Shown: one piece after another, positions 17,394 through 25,367 of the stretch
Numbering within the stretch: the stretch's first letter is position 1
Layout of the letters: every line of letters begins with the position of its first letter
Assembly: GCA_002427105.1 (NCBI GenBank)
Contig: DIPM01000037.1
Coordinates: 1-39,066 of the forward strand
Direction of reading: 5' to 3'
Source of the DNA: Marinilabiliaceae bacterium UBA5488
GTDB taxonomy: Bacteria > Bacteroidota > Bacteroidia > Bacteroidales > Marinilabiliaceae
Length of the DNA: 39,066 nucleotides
Translations under genes and position numbers: made by a program
The notes under the pieces: model-generated
What the model was told of the DNA's origin: nothing
Database searches by the model: none
The model's input: the letters and a program-made list of their open reading frames with translations, nothing else

Positions 17394-19058
17394 ATGAGAC
17401 CAAGGGACTTTTTATATTTAAGCATCACTTTGATGGTGTTGATTTTTGCAGGGTGCAAGGAGGATGATATTGTACCCGGGGAGGAAAAATCAGATCCAGA
17501 TCCAGAGTGGAGCATACCAACTTATGCCGATGATTATTCGTCTATTTCCGGATGGTCAATGCGTAACCTATGGAATCTGGCTAATGTGCATGACCCTTCG
17601 GTAGCCTATTTCAATGGCAATTATTATATGTATGGAACTGATGCTTCGTATGGCAATGAGCATGAAGGTCACGGGCGTTTTCAGGGAAAGCGCTCGAAAG
17701 ACCTGGTGAACTGGCAGTGGATGCCGGGTCCCTTTTACGATGCTCCCTCCTGGGTAGCCGATTCCCTTAATGCAATCCGTGGGCGTATGGGTCTCGAAGC
17801 CATCCCTGAACAGGAGATTAATTACGGCTATTGGGCTCCGGTGGTTCGCAAGGTTAATGTTGGAGGACAAGACAAATTGCGCATGTATTACAGCGTTATT
17901 ATCGACAACTATATTAAAACGGGCAAGGCAAATACAGCAGCCAACTTTGATGGCAGCTGGGTGGAAAGGGCTTTTATAGGAATGTGCGAATCCACCGATC
18001 CTGCCGGAGGGGTTTGGGAGGACAAAGGCTTTGTAACCACCTCTTCGTCTGATCGGGGGCTGGACTACAGTCGTTCCTCCACCAATGATTGGAGTGGATA
18101 TTTCTACTACAATGCTATTGACCCTAGCTATATTGTAACTCCTGAAAATAAACACTTCCTGATCCATGGTTCGTGGCACAGCGGTTTTGCCTTGCTAGAG
18201 CTGAATGCCAATACCGGTAAGCCGCTTAATACTTTGGGTGAGCCTTATGCCAACAGTTCCGGGGAGCTGGAAGAGCGGTATGGACTTAGGATAGGTACGC
18301 GCAGCTTAAGCTCGCGCTGGCAGGCAAGTGAGGCTCCTGAAGTAGTCTATAAAGATGGCTACTATTACCTCTTCCTGGCCTATGATGGCCTTGATGTTCC
18401 TTATAATACCAGAGTAGTCAGAAGTGAAAACATTGAAGGGCCTTATCTGGATATCAGGGGACGCAGTTTTACAGATGGACAGGGCGAAAGCTATCCCATT
18501 GTTACCCATCCCTATAAGTTTAATCTTCATCATGGCTGGGTGGGCATTTCTCACTGTGCCGTATTTAAAAAGGAAGATGCGGATGAGTGGTTTTATATGT
18601 CGCAGGGACGACTTCCGGCTAATGTGAACGGGAATGCTTATTCCAATGCTCTAATGATGGGGCACGTTCGTCGGATAGTATGGACACCTGCTTCAGTTGA
18701 TGAGCCTGACAATCTCTGGCCTATTGCGCTTCCCCAGCGCTATGCTGCTGTGCCCGATTATGGCACTATTACCCGGGATTCTTTGGTTGGGACTTGGGAG
18801 CATATTAAACTGGAATATGCCAAAGGAAAGCAAAATACTGCTACGGCTTTGAGTTTGAAAAACGATGGCACTATGTCAGGCGCCTTGACCGGTTCATGGA
18901 CTTACGATGAAGCCAAAAAGCAACTTAAGCTGGGTAATGTGATTGTTTGTGTTGAACGTGAAGTCGATTGGGAAGCCAGTCCTCGTCGTGTGACCTTTGT
19001 TTATGCCGGAACAGAGAAGAATCTCAATGCCACCTATTGGGGTAAAATGACAAAATAG
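17394..19058 (+). CDS. Second GH43 family lipoprotein, probable endo-arabinanase
   Basis: A 554-residue lipoprotein with its lipobox at Cys21 (IFAGCKEDD). The GH43 propeller shows the catalytic triad Asp67 (NVHDPS), Asp243 (NAIDPSY) and Glu313 (SEAPEV). The C-terminal beta-barrel (LVGTWEHIKL to the end) is like that of the first GH43 protein, of which this is a divergent paralogue with longer loops, including an insertion around residues 120-190. A TTG at 17358 opens the frame, but the ATG at 17394 gives a proper signal and avoids overlap with the intercistronic hairpin. It is the last gene of the SusCD operon, ending before a terminator. The likely division of labour is a surface enzyme and a periplasmic enzyme on the same arabinan; which is which cannot be told. 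Confidence 0.88.
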   Translation: MRPRDFLYLSITLMVLIFAGCKEDDIVPGEEKSDPDPEWSIPTYADDYSSISGWSMRNLWNLANVHDPSVAYFNGNYYMYGTDASYGNEHEGHGRFQGKRSKDLVNWQWMPGPFYDAPSWVADSLNAIRGRMGLEAIPEQEINYGYWAPVVRKVNVGGQDKLRMYYSVIIDNYIKTGKANTAANFDGSWVERAFIGMCESTDPAGGVWEDKGFVTTSSSDRGLDYSRSSTNDWSGYFYYNAIDPSYIVTPENKHFLIHGSWHSGFALLELNANTGKPLNTLGEPYANSSGELEERYGLRIGTRSLSSRWQASEAPEVVYKDGYYYLFLAYDGLDVPYNTRVVRSENIEGPYLDIRGRSFTDGQGESYPIVTHPYKFNLHHGWVGISHCAVFKKEDADEWFYMSQGRLPANVNGNAYSNALMMGHVRRIVWTPASVDEPDNLWPIALPQRYAAVPDYGTITRDSLVGTWEHIKLEYAKGKQNTATALSLKNDGTMSGALTGSWTYDEAKKQLKLGNVIVCVEREVDWEASPRRVTFVYAGTEKNLNATYWGKMTK

Positions 19059-19097
19059 AGCGCAAGCTGCGTGTAATCATTTTGCCTGAAATATTTA

Positions 19098-19134
19098 AAA
19101 AAGAGCTTGTCCGACTTTCAGACAAGCTCTTTTT
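19098..19134. terminator. Bidirectional terminator between the PUL and carB
   Basis: A 14-bp perfect stem (19098-19111 with 19121-19134) with a 9-base loop. A-rich and T-rich ends make it work on both strands, terminating the rightward GH43 and the leftward carB transcripts that converge here. Confidence 0.88.
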
Positions 19135-19164
19135 AAATCATAAATCCACCTTTATTGCTTGAAA

Positions 19165-22100
19165 CTATTTATATTCATCCCAGCTTTTTATGGGGATATC
19201 TTTAATATCCATCTTGCAGAAGGCTGTGATAAATGCGCCTGCCAGCCGGGAGTTGGTTATCAGCGGGATGTTGAAATCTATGCCATTACGCCTTATATGG
19301 TATCCGTTTTTAAGTTCGCTCTTGCTGAGGTCTTTGGGAATGTTAATTATCAAATCCAACTTTTTTTCGCGGATATAATCTAAGGTGTTGGGCTGTTTTT
19401 CGGGCTCATCAGGCCAATGCAGAAGCGTTGCTTCTACTCCGTTTTCGACCAGGAATTTTTGTGTGCCGGCAGTAGCAAATATATTATAGCCTTTCTCTTT
19501 TAGCAGACGGGCGCTTGTCAGCAGCTCAATCTTGTCGCGCAGGGGGCCTGAGGATATTAGCACATTCTTTTTGGGGATGGTGTATCCTACCGACAGCATG
19601 GCTTGCAGCACGGCATCATGGATATTGTCGCCTATGCAGCCCACCTCGCCGGTTGATGCCATATCAACTCCAAGTACGGGGTCGGCCTGCTGTAATCTGG
19701 CAAATGAGAATTGCGGGGCTTTAATTCCTACGTAGTCAAGTTCAAACAGACTCTTGCCCGGCTTCTCAACGGGCAGTTTGAGCATTACGCGGGTGGCAAT
19801 ATCGATAAGGTTAACTTTCAGTACCTTCGATACAAAGGGGAAACTTCGGGAAGCGCGCAGGTTGCACTCGATTACCTTGATATCATTGTCTTTTGCCAGG
19901 AGCTGCATATTGAAAGGCCCGGAGATGTTAAGACCGGCAGCTATCTTTCTTGTTATGCGTTTTATGCGGCGTATTGTTTCCACATAAATTTTTTGGGGAG
20001 GAAACACGATAGTTGCATCGCCTGAGTGAACTCCGGCAAATTCTATATGTTCAGAAATTGCATAAGCTATCACCTCTCCGTCTTTCGCGACGGCGTCAAT
20101 TTCAATCTCCTTGGCTTGCTCAATAAACTCGGATACCACTACCGGGTACTGCTTAGAAACATTGGCAGCCAGTTGAAGGAAGTGTTCCAGCTCATCGCGG
20201 TTGCTGACAACGTTCATCGCGGCGCCCGAAAGCACGTAGGACGGACGAACCAGAACGGGGAAGCCTACTTCATCCACGAATTTGTAAATATCCTCTATCG
20301 AGGTCAATTCGCTCCAGCGGGGCTGGTCAATGCCCAGATTGTCAAGTAGCGAAGAGAATTTCTGCCGGTTTTCTGCCCTGTCGATATCCTCCGGCGATGT
20401 TCCCAAAATGGGCACTTTCTGCATGTGCAGGCGCATAGCCAGATTATTGGGTATTTGTCCGCCCATCGAGACTATAAGGCCTTTGGGCTGCTCTAGCTCA
20501 CTGATGTCAAGTACCCTTTCGAGGGTCAATTCATCAAAATAAAGCCGGCCGCATACGTCATAGTCGGTGCTTACAGTTTCCGGATTATAGTTTATCATAA
20601 CCGATCTGAATCCCTGCTGGTTAACCGTTTCTACCGCGTTGACACTACACCAGTCAAATTCCACGCTGCTGCCTATGCGATAAGCGCCGGAGCCCAGTAC
20701 GATAACCGAAAGCCCATCCTTTTCAAATTCTATATCGTGAGTATCGCCGTTATAGGTGAGATAGAGGTAGTTTATCTTGGCAGGAAACTCTCCAGCAAGA
20801 GTGTCAATCTGCTTAACAAGGGGCAAAATATTTTTCTGCTTGCGGTGCTCCCTTACTTTTAGCAGTCCTTCTTCCATTTGCAGATTGGAAGTTTTGAGAA
20901 CCATGCGAGCTACCTGAAAGTCAGAATAGCCCATCTTTTTAGCTTTTCGCAGCAGCTCGTCGGGCAGCTTGTCCAGACTGTTATAAGTAAGGAGTTCGGT
21001 CCTCAAGTCAGTTATATTTTTAAGCTTCTCCAGAAACCAGCGATCTATCTTGCTCAGCTCATGAATCTCATCTACGGATATTCCCTGATACAAGGCTTCA
21101 GCTATGGCAAAGATGCGCTGGTCGGTAGGTTCGGTCAGCTCTTTGCGCACATCAGTGAATTTTGGAGGCTGGTTGCCCACAAAGCCGTGCATCCCTTGTC
21201 CCACCATTCTCAAGCCCTTCTGTATTACTTCTTCAAAGCTGCGTCCTATGGCCATAATTTCGCCGACGCTCTTCATGCTTGAGCCTATATTGCGTGAAAC
21301 GCCCGTGAATTTGGTTAAATCCCAGCGTGGAATCTTGCATACAATATAATCGAGGGCAGGCTCGAAGAAGGCAGAAGTAACTTTTGTGACTGAGTTTTTA
21401 AGCTCATGAAGACCGTAGCCCAGACCTAATTTGGCTGCCACAAAGGCCAGCGGATAGCCGGTGGCTTTGGAGGCCAGCGCGCTGGAGCGCGACAGGCGGG
21501 CATTTACCTCTATTACACGATAATCCTCAGAGTTGGGGTCGAGCGCGTATTGAACATTACATTCGCCAACAATCCCGATATGGCGTACGATTTTAATTGC
21601 CAGTTCACGAAGCTTGTGATACTCCGAGTTGCTAAGGGTTTGGGAAGGGGCAACTACTATGCTCTCGCCGGTATGGATGCCAAGTGGATCAAAGTTTTCC
21701 ATATTACATACCGTAATACAGTTGTTATAGGCATCACGCACCACTTCGTATTCTATTTCCTTCCATCCTTTTAGCGATTCCTCAACCAAGATCTGATTGG
21801 AGTAGGAGAAGGCATTGTCGGCTCGCTTTTTAAGCTCTTCACGGTTGACACAAAAGCCGCTGCCCATTCCTCCAAGGGTGTAGGCTGCACGAACGATTAT
21901 GGGGAAGCCTATTATATCGGAGGCTTTTAGCGCTTCCTCGACGGAGGTGACGGCTATACTTTTGGGCGTTTTCACATCAATCTCGCCAAGCTTACCGGCA
22001 AAAATCTCACGGTCTTCAGTGTCGATAATCGACTGCACCGGTGTGCCAAGCACTTCTACGCCGTACTTTTCAAAGACCCCTGCCCGGTACAATTGGACAC

Positions 22101-22389
22101 CGCAGTTAAGAGCTGTCTGACCGCCAAAAGCAAGGAGAAGTCCATCGGGCTTCTCCTTTATCAATATCTGTTCAACGAAATATGGTGTTACCGGAAGGAA
22201 GTAGATTTTGTCGGCCAGCTTCTCCGAGGTCTGCACTGTAGCAATATTGGGGTTGATTAGTATGGTGTAAATTCCCTCTTCTTTAAGGGCTTTAATGGCC
22301 TGAGAGCCGGAATAGTCAAACTCGCCGGCTTCGCCGATTTTCAGGGCTCCCGAGCCCAAAATCACCACCTTTTTTACATCTCTCTTCAT
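19165..22389 (-). CDS. carB: Carbamoyl-phosphate synthase large subunit
   Basis: A 1074-residue enzyme that makes carbamoyl phosphate from bicarbonate, ATP and ammonia delivered by CarA, for arginine and pyrimidines. Two homologous ATP-grasp halves are visible. The first starts at KKVVILGSGALKIGEAGEFDYSG and contains GGQTALNC and EVNARLSRSSAL. The second starts around VIVLGSGAYRIGSSVEFDW, with MGGQIPNN and ECNLRASRSFPF. The C-terminal roughly 140 residues are the MGS-like allosteric domain (VLISSGPLRDKIELL). Length equals that of the family. It is transcribed away from argR across a 505-base regulatory gap. Its small subunit carA is not adjacent but about 15 kb away in the opposite orientation. 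Confidence 0.98.
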   Translation of the reverse strand: MKRDVKKVVILGSGALKIGEAGEFDYSGSQAIKALKEEGIYTILINPNIATVQTSEKLADKIYFLPVTPYFVEQILIKEKPDGLLLAFGGQTALNCGVQLYRAGVFEKYGVEVLGTPVQSIIDTEDREIFAGKLGEIDVKTPKSIAVTSVEEALKASDIIGFPIIVRAAYTLGGMGSGFCVNREELKKRADNAFSYSNQILVEESLKGWKEIEYEVVRDAYNNCITVCNMENFDPLGIHTGESIVVAPSQTLSNSEYHKLRELAIKIVRHIGIVGECNVQYALDPNSEDYRVIEVNARLSRSSALASKATGYPLAFVAAKLGLGYGLHELKNSVTKVTSAFFEPALDYIVCKIPRWDLTKFTGVSRNIGSSMKSVGEIMAIGRSFEEVIQKGLRMVGQGMHGFVGNQPPKFTDVRKELTEPTDQRIFAIAEALYQGISVDEIHELSKIDRWFLEKLKNITDLRTELLTYNSLDKLPDELLRKAKKMGYSDFQVARMVLKTSNLQMEEGLLKVREHRKQKNILPLVKQIDTLAGEFPAKINYLYLTYNGDTHDIEFEKDGLSVIVLGSGAYRIGSSVEFDWCSVNAVETVNQQGFRSVMINYNPETVSTDYDVCGRLYFDELTLERVLDISELEQPKGLIVSMGGQIPNNLAMRLHMQKVPILGTSPEDIDRAENRQKFSSLLDNLGIDQPRWSELTSIEDIYKFVDEVGFPVLVRPSYVLSGAAMNVVSNRDELEHFLQLAANVSKQYPVVVSEFIEQAKEIEIDAVAKDGEVIAYAISEHIEFAGVHSGDATIVFPPQKIYVETIRRIKRITRKIAAGLNISGPFNMQLLAKDNDIKVIECNLRASRSFPFVSKVLKVNLIDIATRVMLKLPVEKPGKSLFELDYVGIKAPQFSFARLQQADPVLGVDMASTGEVGCIGDNIHDAVLQAMLSVGYTIPKKNVLISSGPLRDKIELLTSARLLKEKGYNIFATAGTQKFLVENGVEATLLHWPDEPEKQPNTLDYIREKKLDLIINIPKDLSKSELKNGYHIRRNGIDFNIPLITNSRLAGAFITAFCKMDIKDIPIKSWDEYK

Positions 22390-22482
22390 GCGTAATTGAT
22401 TTGCTGCCGGGCATATCTCCCTTGTGATGAGTATGATGCACCACGGCTTTGTTGTTTCTGAATATCGTTATATTGCAGTGCA

Positions 22483-22490
22483 CAAAGGTA
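22483..22490 (-). promoter_or_regulatory. -7 promoter element of carB
   Basis: On the minus strand this reads TACCTTTG, a perfect TAnnTTTG match, about 94 bases before the carB ATG. A matching -33 element is weak. The phased TTGCAT repeats lie just upstream in the carB direction, so binding there could control this promoter. Confidence 0.5.
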
Positions 22491-22504
22491 CATCAACTTT
22501 ATTC

Positions 22505-22560
22505 AATTTTTTGCATCGGCCTCTAATTTTTTGCATAGTTTATGAATGTTATTTGCATAA
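22505..22560. promoter_or_regulatory. Candidate ArgR operator (phased TTGCAT repeats)
   Basis: AATTTTTTGCAT occurs twice exactly (22505-22516 and 22525-22536), and TTATTTGCAT follows at 22549-22558. The TTGCAT cores start at 22511, 22531 and 22553, spaced 20 and 22 bases, about two helical turns. The inverted pair TTATG (22540-22544) and CATAA (22556-22560) adds dyad symmetry. ArgR hexamers in other bacteria bind tandem 18-bp boxes with a 21-bp period, and the argR gene is adjacent. The assignment is inference from position and geometry. Confidence 0.5.
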
Positions 22561-22658
22561 ACTCCCTCCGGATGGTGAATATTGACTTAGTCCTGCATTT
22601 AACTTTATTATGCCTGCTTTTTAACACGATTTATTTCACAAAAATTAGCTGAATAATT

Positions 22659-22688
22659 TTTGTTTCTTTGAAAGAATGTATAATTTTG
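22659..22688 (+). promoter_or_regulatory. Promoter of the argR-led arginine operon
   Basis: TTTG (22659-22662), 18 bases, then TAATTTTG (22681-22688) match the Bacteroidetes -33/-7 consensus. The predicted leader to argR is about 200 bases, unusually long, and includes the heptamer repeat tract. Confidence 0.55.
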
Positions 22689-22841
22689 CACTTTGCTTGT
22701 ATAATTATTCAAGAAAAAGCTAATGAAAAAAGTTTCAGATTATACCTAGTGCACGGAGAAATAAGGTAGGTGCATGGGGCAAAATGGAAGGAGAAAAGGG
22801 GGTTTTTAGTTATAAATTTTGGCTTATAAGTTTACCTAAAA

Positions 22842-22890
22842 AACTTAAAACTTTGAACTTTGAACTTAAAACATAGAACACAGAACTTGA
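22842..22890 (+). repeat. Seven tandem AACnnnn heptamers before argR
   Basis: Seven consecutive 7-base units, each starting with AAC (in order ending TTAA, TTTG, TTTG, TTAA, ATAG, ACAG, TTGA), fill 49 bases with no gaps. They end 4 bases before the argR ATG, where a translation-initiation signal would lie. The period is exact although units have drifted. Confidence 0.8.
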
Positions 22891-22894
22891 ATAT

Positions 22895-23377
22895 ATGAAG
22901 GTAAAAGCACAAAGGGTAAATGCGATAGTTCAGTTAATTGAAAACAACAGGGTTGGGAGCCAGGATGAGCTTCTGACTCTGCTTGAGCAGTTGGGTTTTA
23001 AGACTACGCAGGCCACCCTCTCGCGCGATCTAAAGGCGCTTAAGGTCGCCAAGCAGCCCGATTATGACGGAGGCTATGTTTACGTTATGCCCGAGAATCA
23101 AGTGCCTGAAGAAAGCGAACTCAGCTATGGAGATTTCCCCCTTGGCGGAATCTTATCGCTTGAGTTTTCCGGGAATTTAGCCGTGATTAAAACGCGCCCG
23201 GGCTTTGCCAACGGAATTGCATCGGTAATAGATAGCCATGGTCCTTATGAAGTATTGGGAACAATAGCCGGCGATGATACCATCTTGCTTATTACGCGCG
23301 AGACAGTTTCGCGAACGGGCGTTGTTTCGGGGCTTTCACTCTTCATGCCGGGAATTAGAGATAAAGTAGTGGGTTAA
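22895..23377 (+). CDS. argR: Arginine repressor
   Basis: A 160-residue ArgR/AhrC-family regulator that binds operator DNA when L-arginine is present. The N-terminal winged helix-turn-helix (residues 1-70) contains the diagnostic TTQATLSRDLKAL recognition helix. The C-terminal oligomerisation domain (about 82-155) carries GTIAGDDTIL, whose acidic pair contacts the arginine ligand. The ATG follows the heptamer repeats directly. It is first in the rightward operon and divergent from carB, so autoregulation and control of carB through the shared gap are likely. The GNAT gene follows after 38 bases. Confidence 0.96.
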   Translation: MKVKAQRVNAIVQLIENNRVGSQDELLTLLEQLGFKTTQATLSRDLKALKVAKQPDYDGGYVYVMPENQVPEESELSYGDFPLGGILSLEFSGNLAVIKTRPGFANGIASVIDSHGPYEVLGTIAGDDTILLITRETVSRTGVVSGLSLFMPGIRDKVVG

Positions 23378-23415
23378 ATTTTAGTAGATTAATCAGGTTC
23401 AATACAGAGACGGGA

Positions 23416-24108
23416 ATGGATAAAGAAGTAAAAATATATATTGCTTCAGCGGAGCACCTGCCCTATGTGGATATAATTCTACATACCATATCAGAGGCTG
23501 CAAAGGTGAGAGGAACAGGAATTGCCAAGAGGGATCCTGAATATGTAAAACTGAAGATAAGCGAGGGGAAAGCAATAATAGCCCTTGCAGGTGACGAGTT
23601 TGCCGGATTTTGCTATATAGAATCGTGGGGACATGATAAGTTTGTAGCCAACTCAGGGCTAATAGTTGCCGACAAGTTTCGCGGCCAGGGCCTGGCGCGT
23701 GATATTAAGCGCAAGGCCTTTGACCTTTCGCGGAAGCGTTATCCCAACGCCAAAATTTTTGGTCTAACGACAGGTTTAGCCGTTATGAAAATCAACTCCG
23801 AGTTGGGCTACAAGCCCGTTACCTTTTCCGAGCTTACCGATGATGAGCAGTTTTGGAAGGGCTGTCAGAGTTGTGTTAATTATGATATCTTGTTGCGTAC
23901 CAATCGCAAGCACTGCCTGTGTACCGGGATGCTTTATGACCCGGCGGCTGAAGAGAAAAAGGCGGCTAAGTCTATTCCCCAGAAAAGACTAAAAGTGTAT
24001 GAGCGTTGGTTACAGTTTAAGCAGCATGTGCTGTTGACAGGAAAAGGAAACGGCAAAAACGGTGGCCCCGGCATTGCAAAGAGGCTGTTTCAGCGATTTG
24101 TTCTTTAA
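23416..24108 (+). CDS. GNAT acyltransferase, candidate first enzyme of arginine biosynthesis (N-acylglutamate synthase)
   Basis: A 230-residue GNAT-fold protein. The acyl-CoA pyrophosphate-binding motif is at residues 85-96 (VADKFRGQGLAR). A beta-strand/helix layout typical of GNAT enzymes follows through about 135 (FGLTTGLAVMKINSELGYKPV). A C-terminal extension has four cysteines, C150-x2-C153 and C167-x-C169, which could bind a metal. It lies between argR and argG, 50 bases before the latter. No argA or argJ is present in the window while every other step is, so this is the natural candidate for acylating glutamate. Because the transcarbamylase here reads as the succinyl-ornithine type, the donor may be succinyl-CoA. 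Role and donor are inference; the GNAT fold is secure. Confidence 0.8.
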   Translation: MDKEVKIYIASAEHLPYVDIILHTISEAAKVRGTGIAKRDPEYVKLKISEGKAIIALAGDEFAGFCYIESWGHDKFVANSGLIVADKFRGQGLARDIKRKAFDLSRKRYPNAKIFGLTTGLAVMKINSELGYKPVTFSELTDDEQFWKGCQSCVNYDILLRTNRKHCLCTGMLYDPAAEEKKAAKSIPQKRLKVYERWLQFKQHVLLTGKGNGKNGGPGIAKRLFQRFVL

Positions 24109-24158
24109 GGTGGATGTTCAGAATTTTATAATATAGGGTAGAAAAAATATAAGGAAAA

Positions 24159-25367
24159 ATGAAGGAAAAAGTAGTAATAGCTTATAGCGGCGGATTAGAT
24201 ACATCCTATTGTGTCAAGTATCTGGCCAAAGAGAAAAATCTTGAGATTTATTCTGCAATAGCCAATACAGGCGGTTTTAGCGAGGATGACCTTAAGCTGA
24301 TAGAAGAAAATGCTTACGCTTTGGGCGTTGCAAAGCATATCGCCCTCGATGTTACAGAGACTTACTACCAAAAGTGTATCCGCTATATGGTTTATGGCAA
24401 TGTGCTGAAGCACAATACCTATCCTTTGTCGGTATCCTCGGAGCGTATTTTTCAGGCTCTTGCCATTGTTGAATACGCACGTAAAGTAGGAGCCAAATAT
24501 ATTGCTCATGGCAGTACCGGCGCAGGGAATGACCAGGTGCGTTTCGACCTTACCTTTCAGATATTGGCTCCTGAGATAGAAATTCTGACCCCGATTCGTG
24601 ATAAGGTGCTGAGCCGTGAGGAAGAAATTAACTATCTTAAAAAAGAAGGAGTAGTTCGCGACTGGACAAAGATGGCCTACTCTATTAATAAAGGGCTTTG
24701 GGGAACCAGCATTGGCGGAAAGGAGACCCTGAGCTCAAGCAAGTCTTTGCCTTCGGAGGCTTATCCCTCGCAGGTGAAAAAAGAAGGCAGCGAGCGCATT
24801 GAACTGGGCTTTGAAAAAGGAGAGCTCTTAAGCGTTAACGGCAAGACTTTCGCGGCTAAAGTTGACGCTATTCGTGAGGTTGAACGCTTAGGCTCGGCTT
24901 ATGCTATCGGGCGTGATATTCATGTGGGCGACACAATTATCGGGATAAAGGGGCGTGTGGGTTTTGAAGCCGCGGCGCCTGCTTTGATACTTAAAGCTCA
25001 CCATTTGCTCGAAAAGCACACTCTTACCAAGTGGCAGATGTACTGGAAGGAGCAAATCTCCAACTGGTATGGCATGATGCTTCACGACGCGATGTATCTG
25101 GAGCCTGTAATGCGCGATCTGGAGGCTTTTCTTGAAAGTACTCAGACCAATGTCTCGGGCAAGGTATTTATAGATTTGCATCCCTATCACTTCAACCTTG
25201 TCGGTATAGAGTCTGATCACGACCTGATGAAGAGCGAATTTGGCGAATACGGTGAGGTTAACAAGGCCTGGAATGGCGATGATGTTAAAGGGTTCACCAA
25301 AATTATCTCCAATTCTTTGAAGATTTACAATAGTGTTAATAAAGGACAGTTAGATATAACTAAGTGA
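24159..25367 (+). CDS. argG: Argininosuccinate synthase
   Basis: A 402-residue cytoplasmic ATP-dependent ligase joining citrulline and aspartate. The PP-loop YSGGLDTS is at residues 9-16. Further family segments are HGSTGAGNDQVRFDL (ATP and citrulline region), the WGTSIGGKE stretch and the C-terminal helix (MKSEFGEYGEVNKAWNGDDVKGF). Length is typical of the family. Its TGA overlaps the argC ATG by one base, implying translational coupling. Confidence 0.97.
   Translation: MKEKVVIAYSGGLDTSYCVKYLAKEKNLEIYSAIANTGGFSEDDLKLIEENAYALGVAKHIALDVTETYYQKCIRYMVYGNVLKHNTYPLSVSSERIFQALAIVEYARKVGAKYIAHGSTGAGNDQVRFDLTFQILAPEIEILTPIRDKVLSREEEINYLKKEGVVRDWTKMAYSINKGLWGTSIGGKETLSSSKSLPSEAYPSQVKKEGSERIELGFEKGELLSVNGKTFAAKVDAIREVERLGSAYAIGRDIHVGDTIIGIKGRVGFEAAAPALILKAHHLLEKHTLTKWQMYWKEQISNWYGMMLHDAMYLEPVMRDLEAFLESTQTNVSGKVFIDLHPYHFNLVGIESDHDLMKSEFGEYGEVNKAWNGDDVKGFTKIISNSLKIYNSVNKGQLDITK

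Larger units (their letters stand above)
22390..22894. promoter_or_regulatory. carB-argR divergent regulatory region
   Basis: These 505 non-coding bases separate the two divergent genes. Going right they hold a -7 element for carB on the minus strand (TACCTTTG, complement of 22483-22490), three phased TTGCAT repeats (22505-22558), a consensus promoter for argR (22659-22688), an A/G-rich leader, and seven tandem AACnnnn heptamers ending 4 bases before argR. No ORF, RNA gene or terminator is evident. Confidence 0.6.

Noticed and set aside
17568..18179. A 203-codon open frame antisense to the second GH43 gene
   Set aside because: It is a shadow of a well-supported glycosidase gene; no motif or signal was seen.
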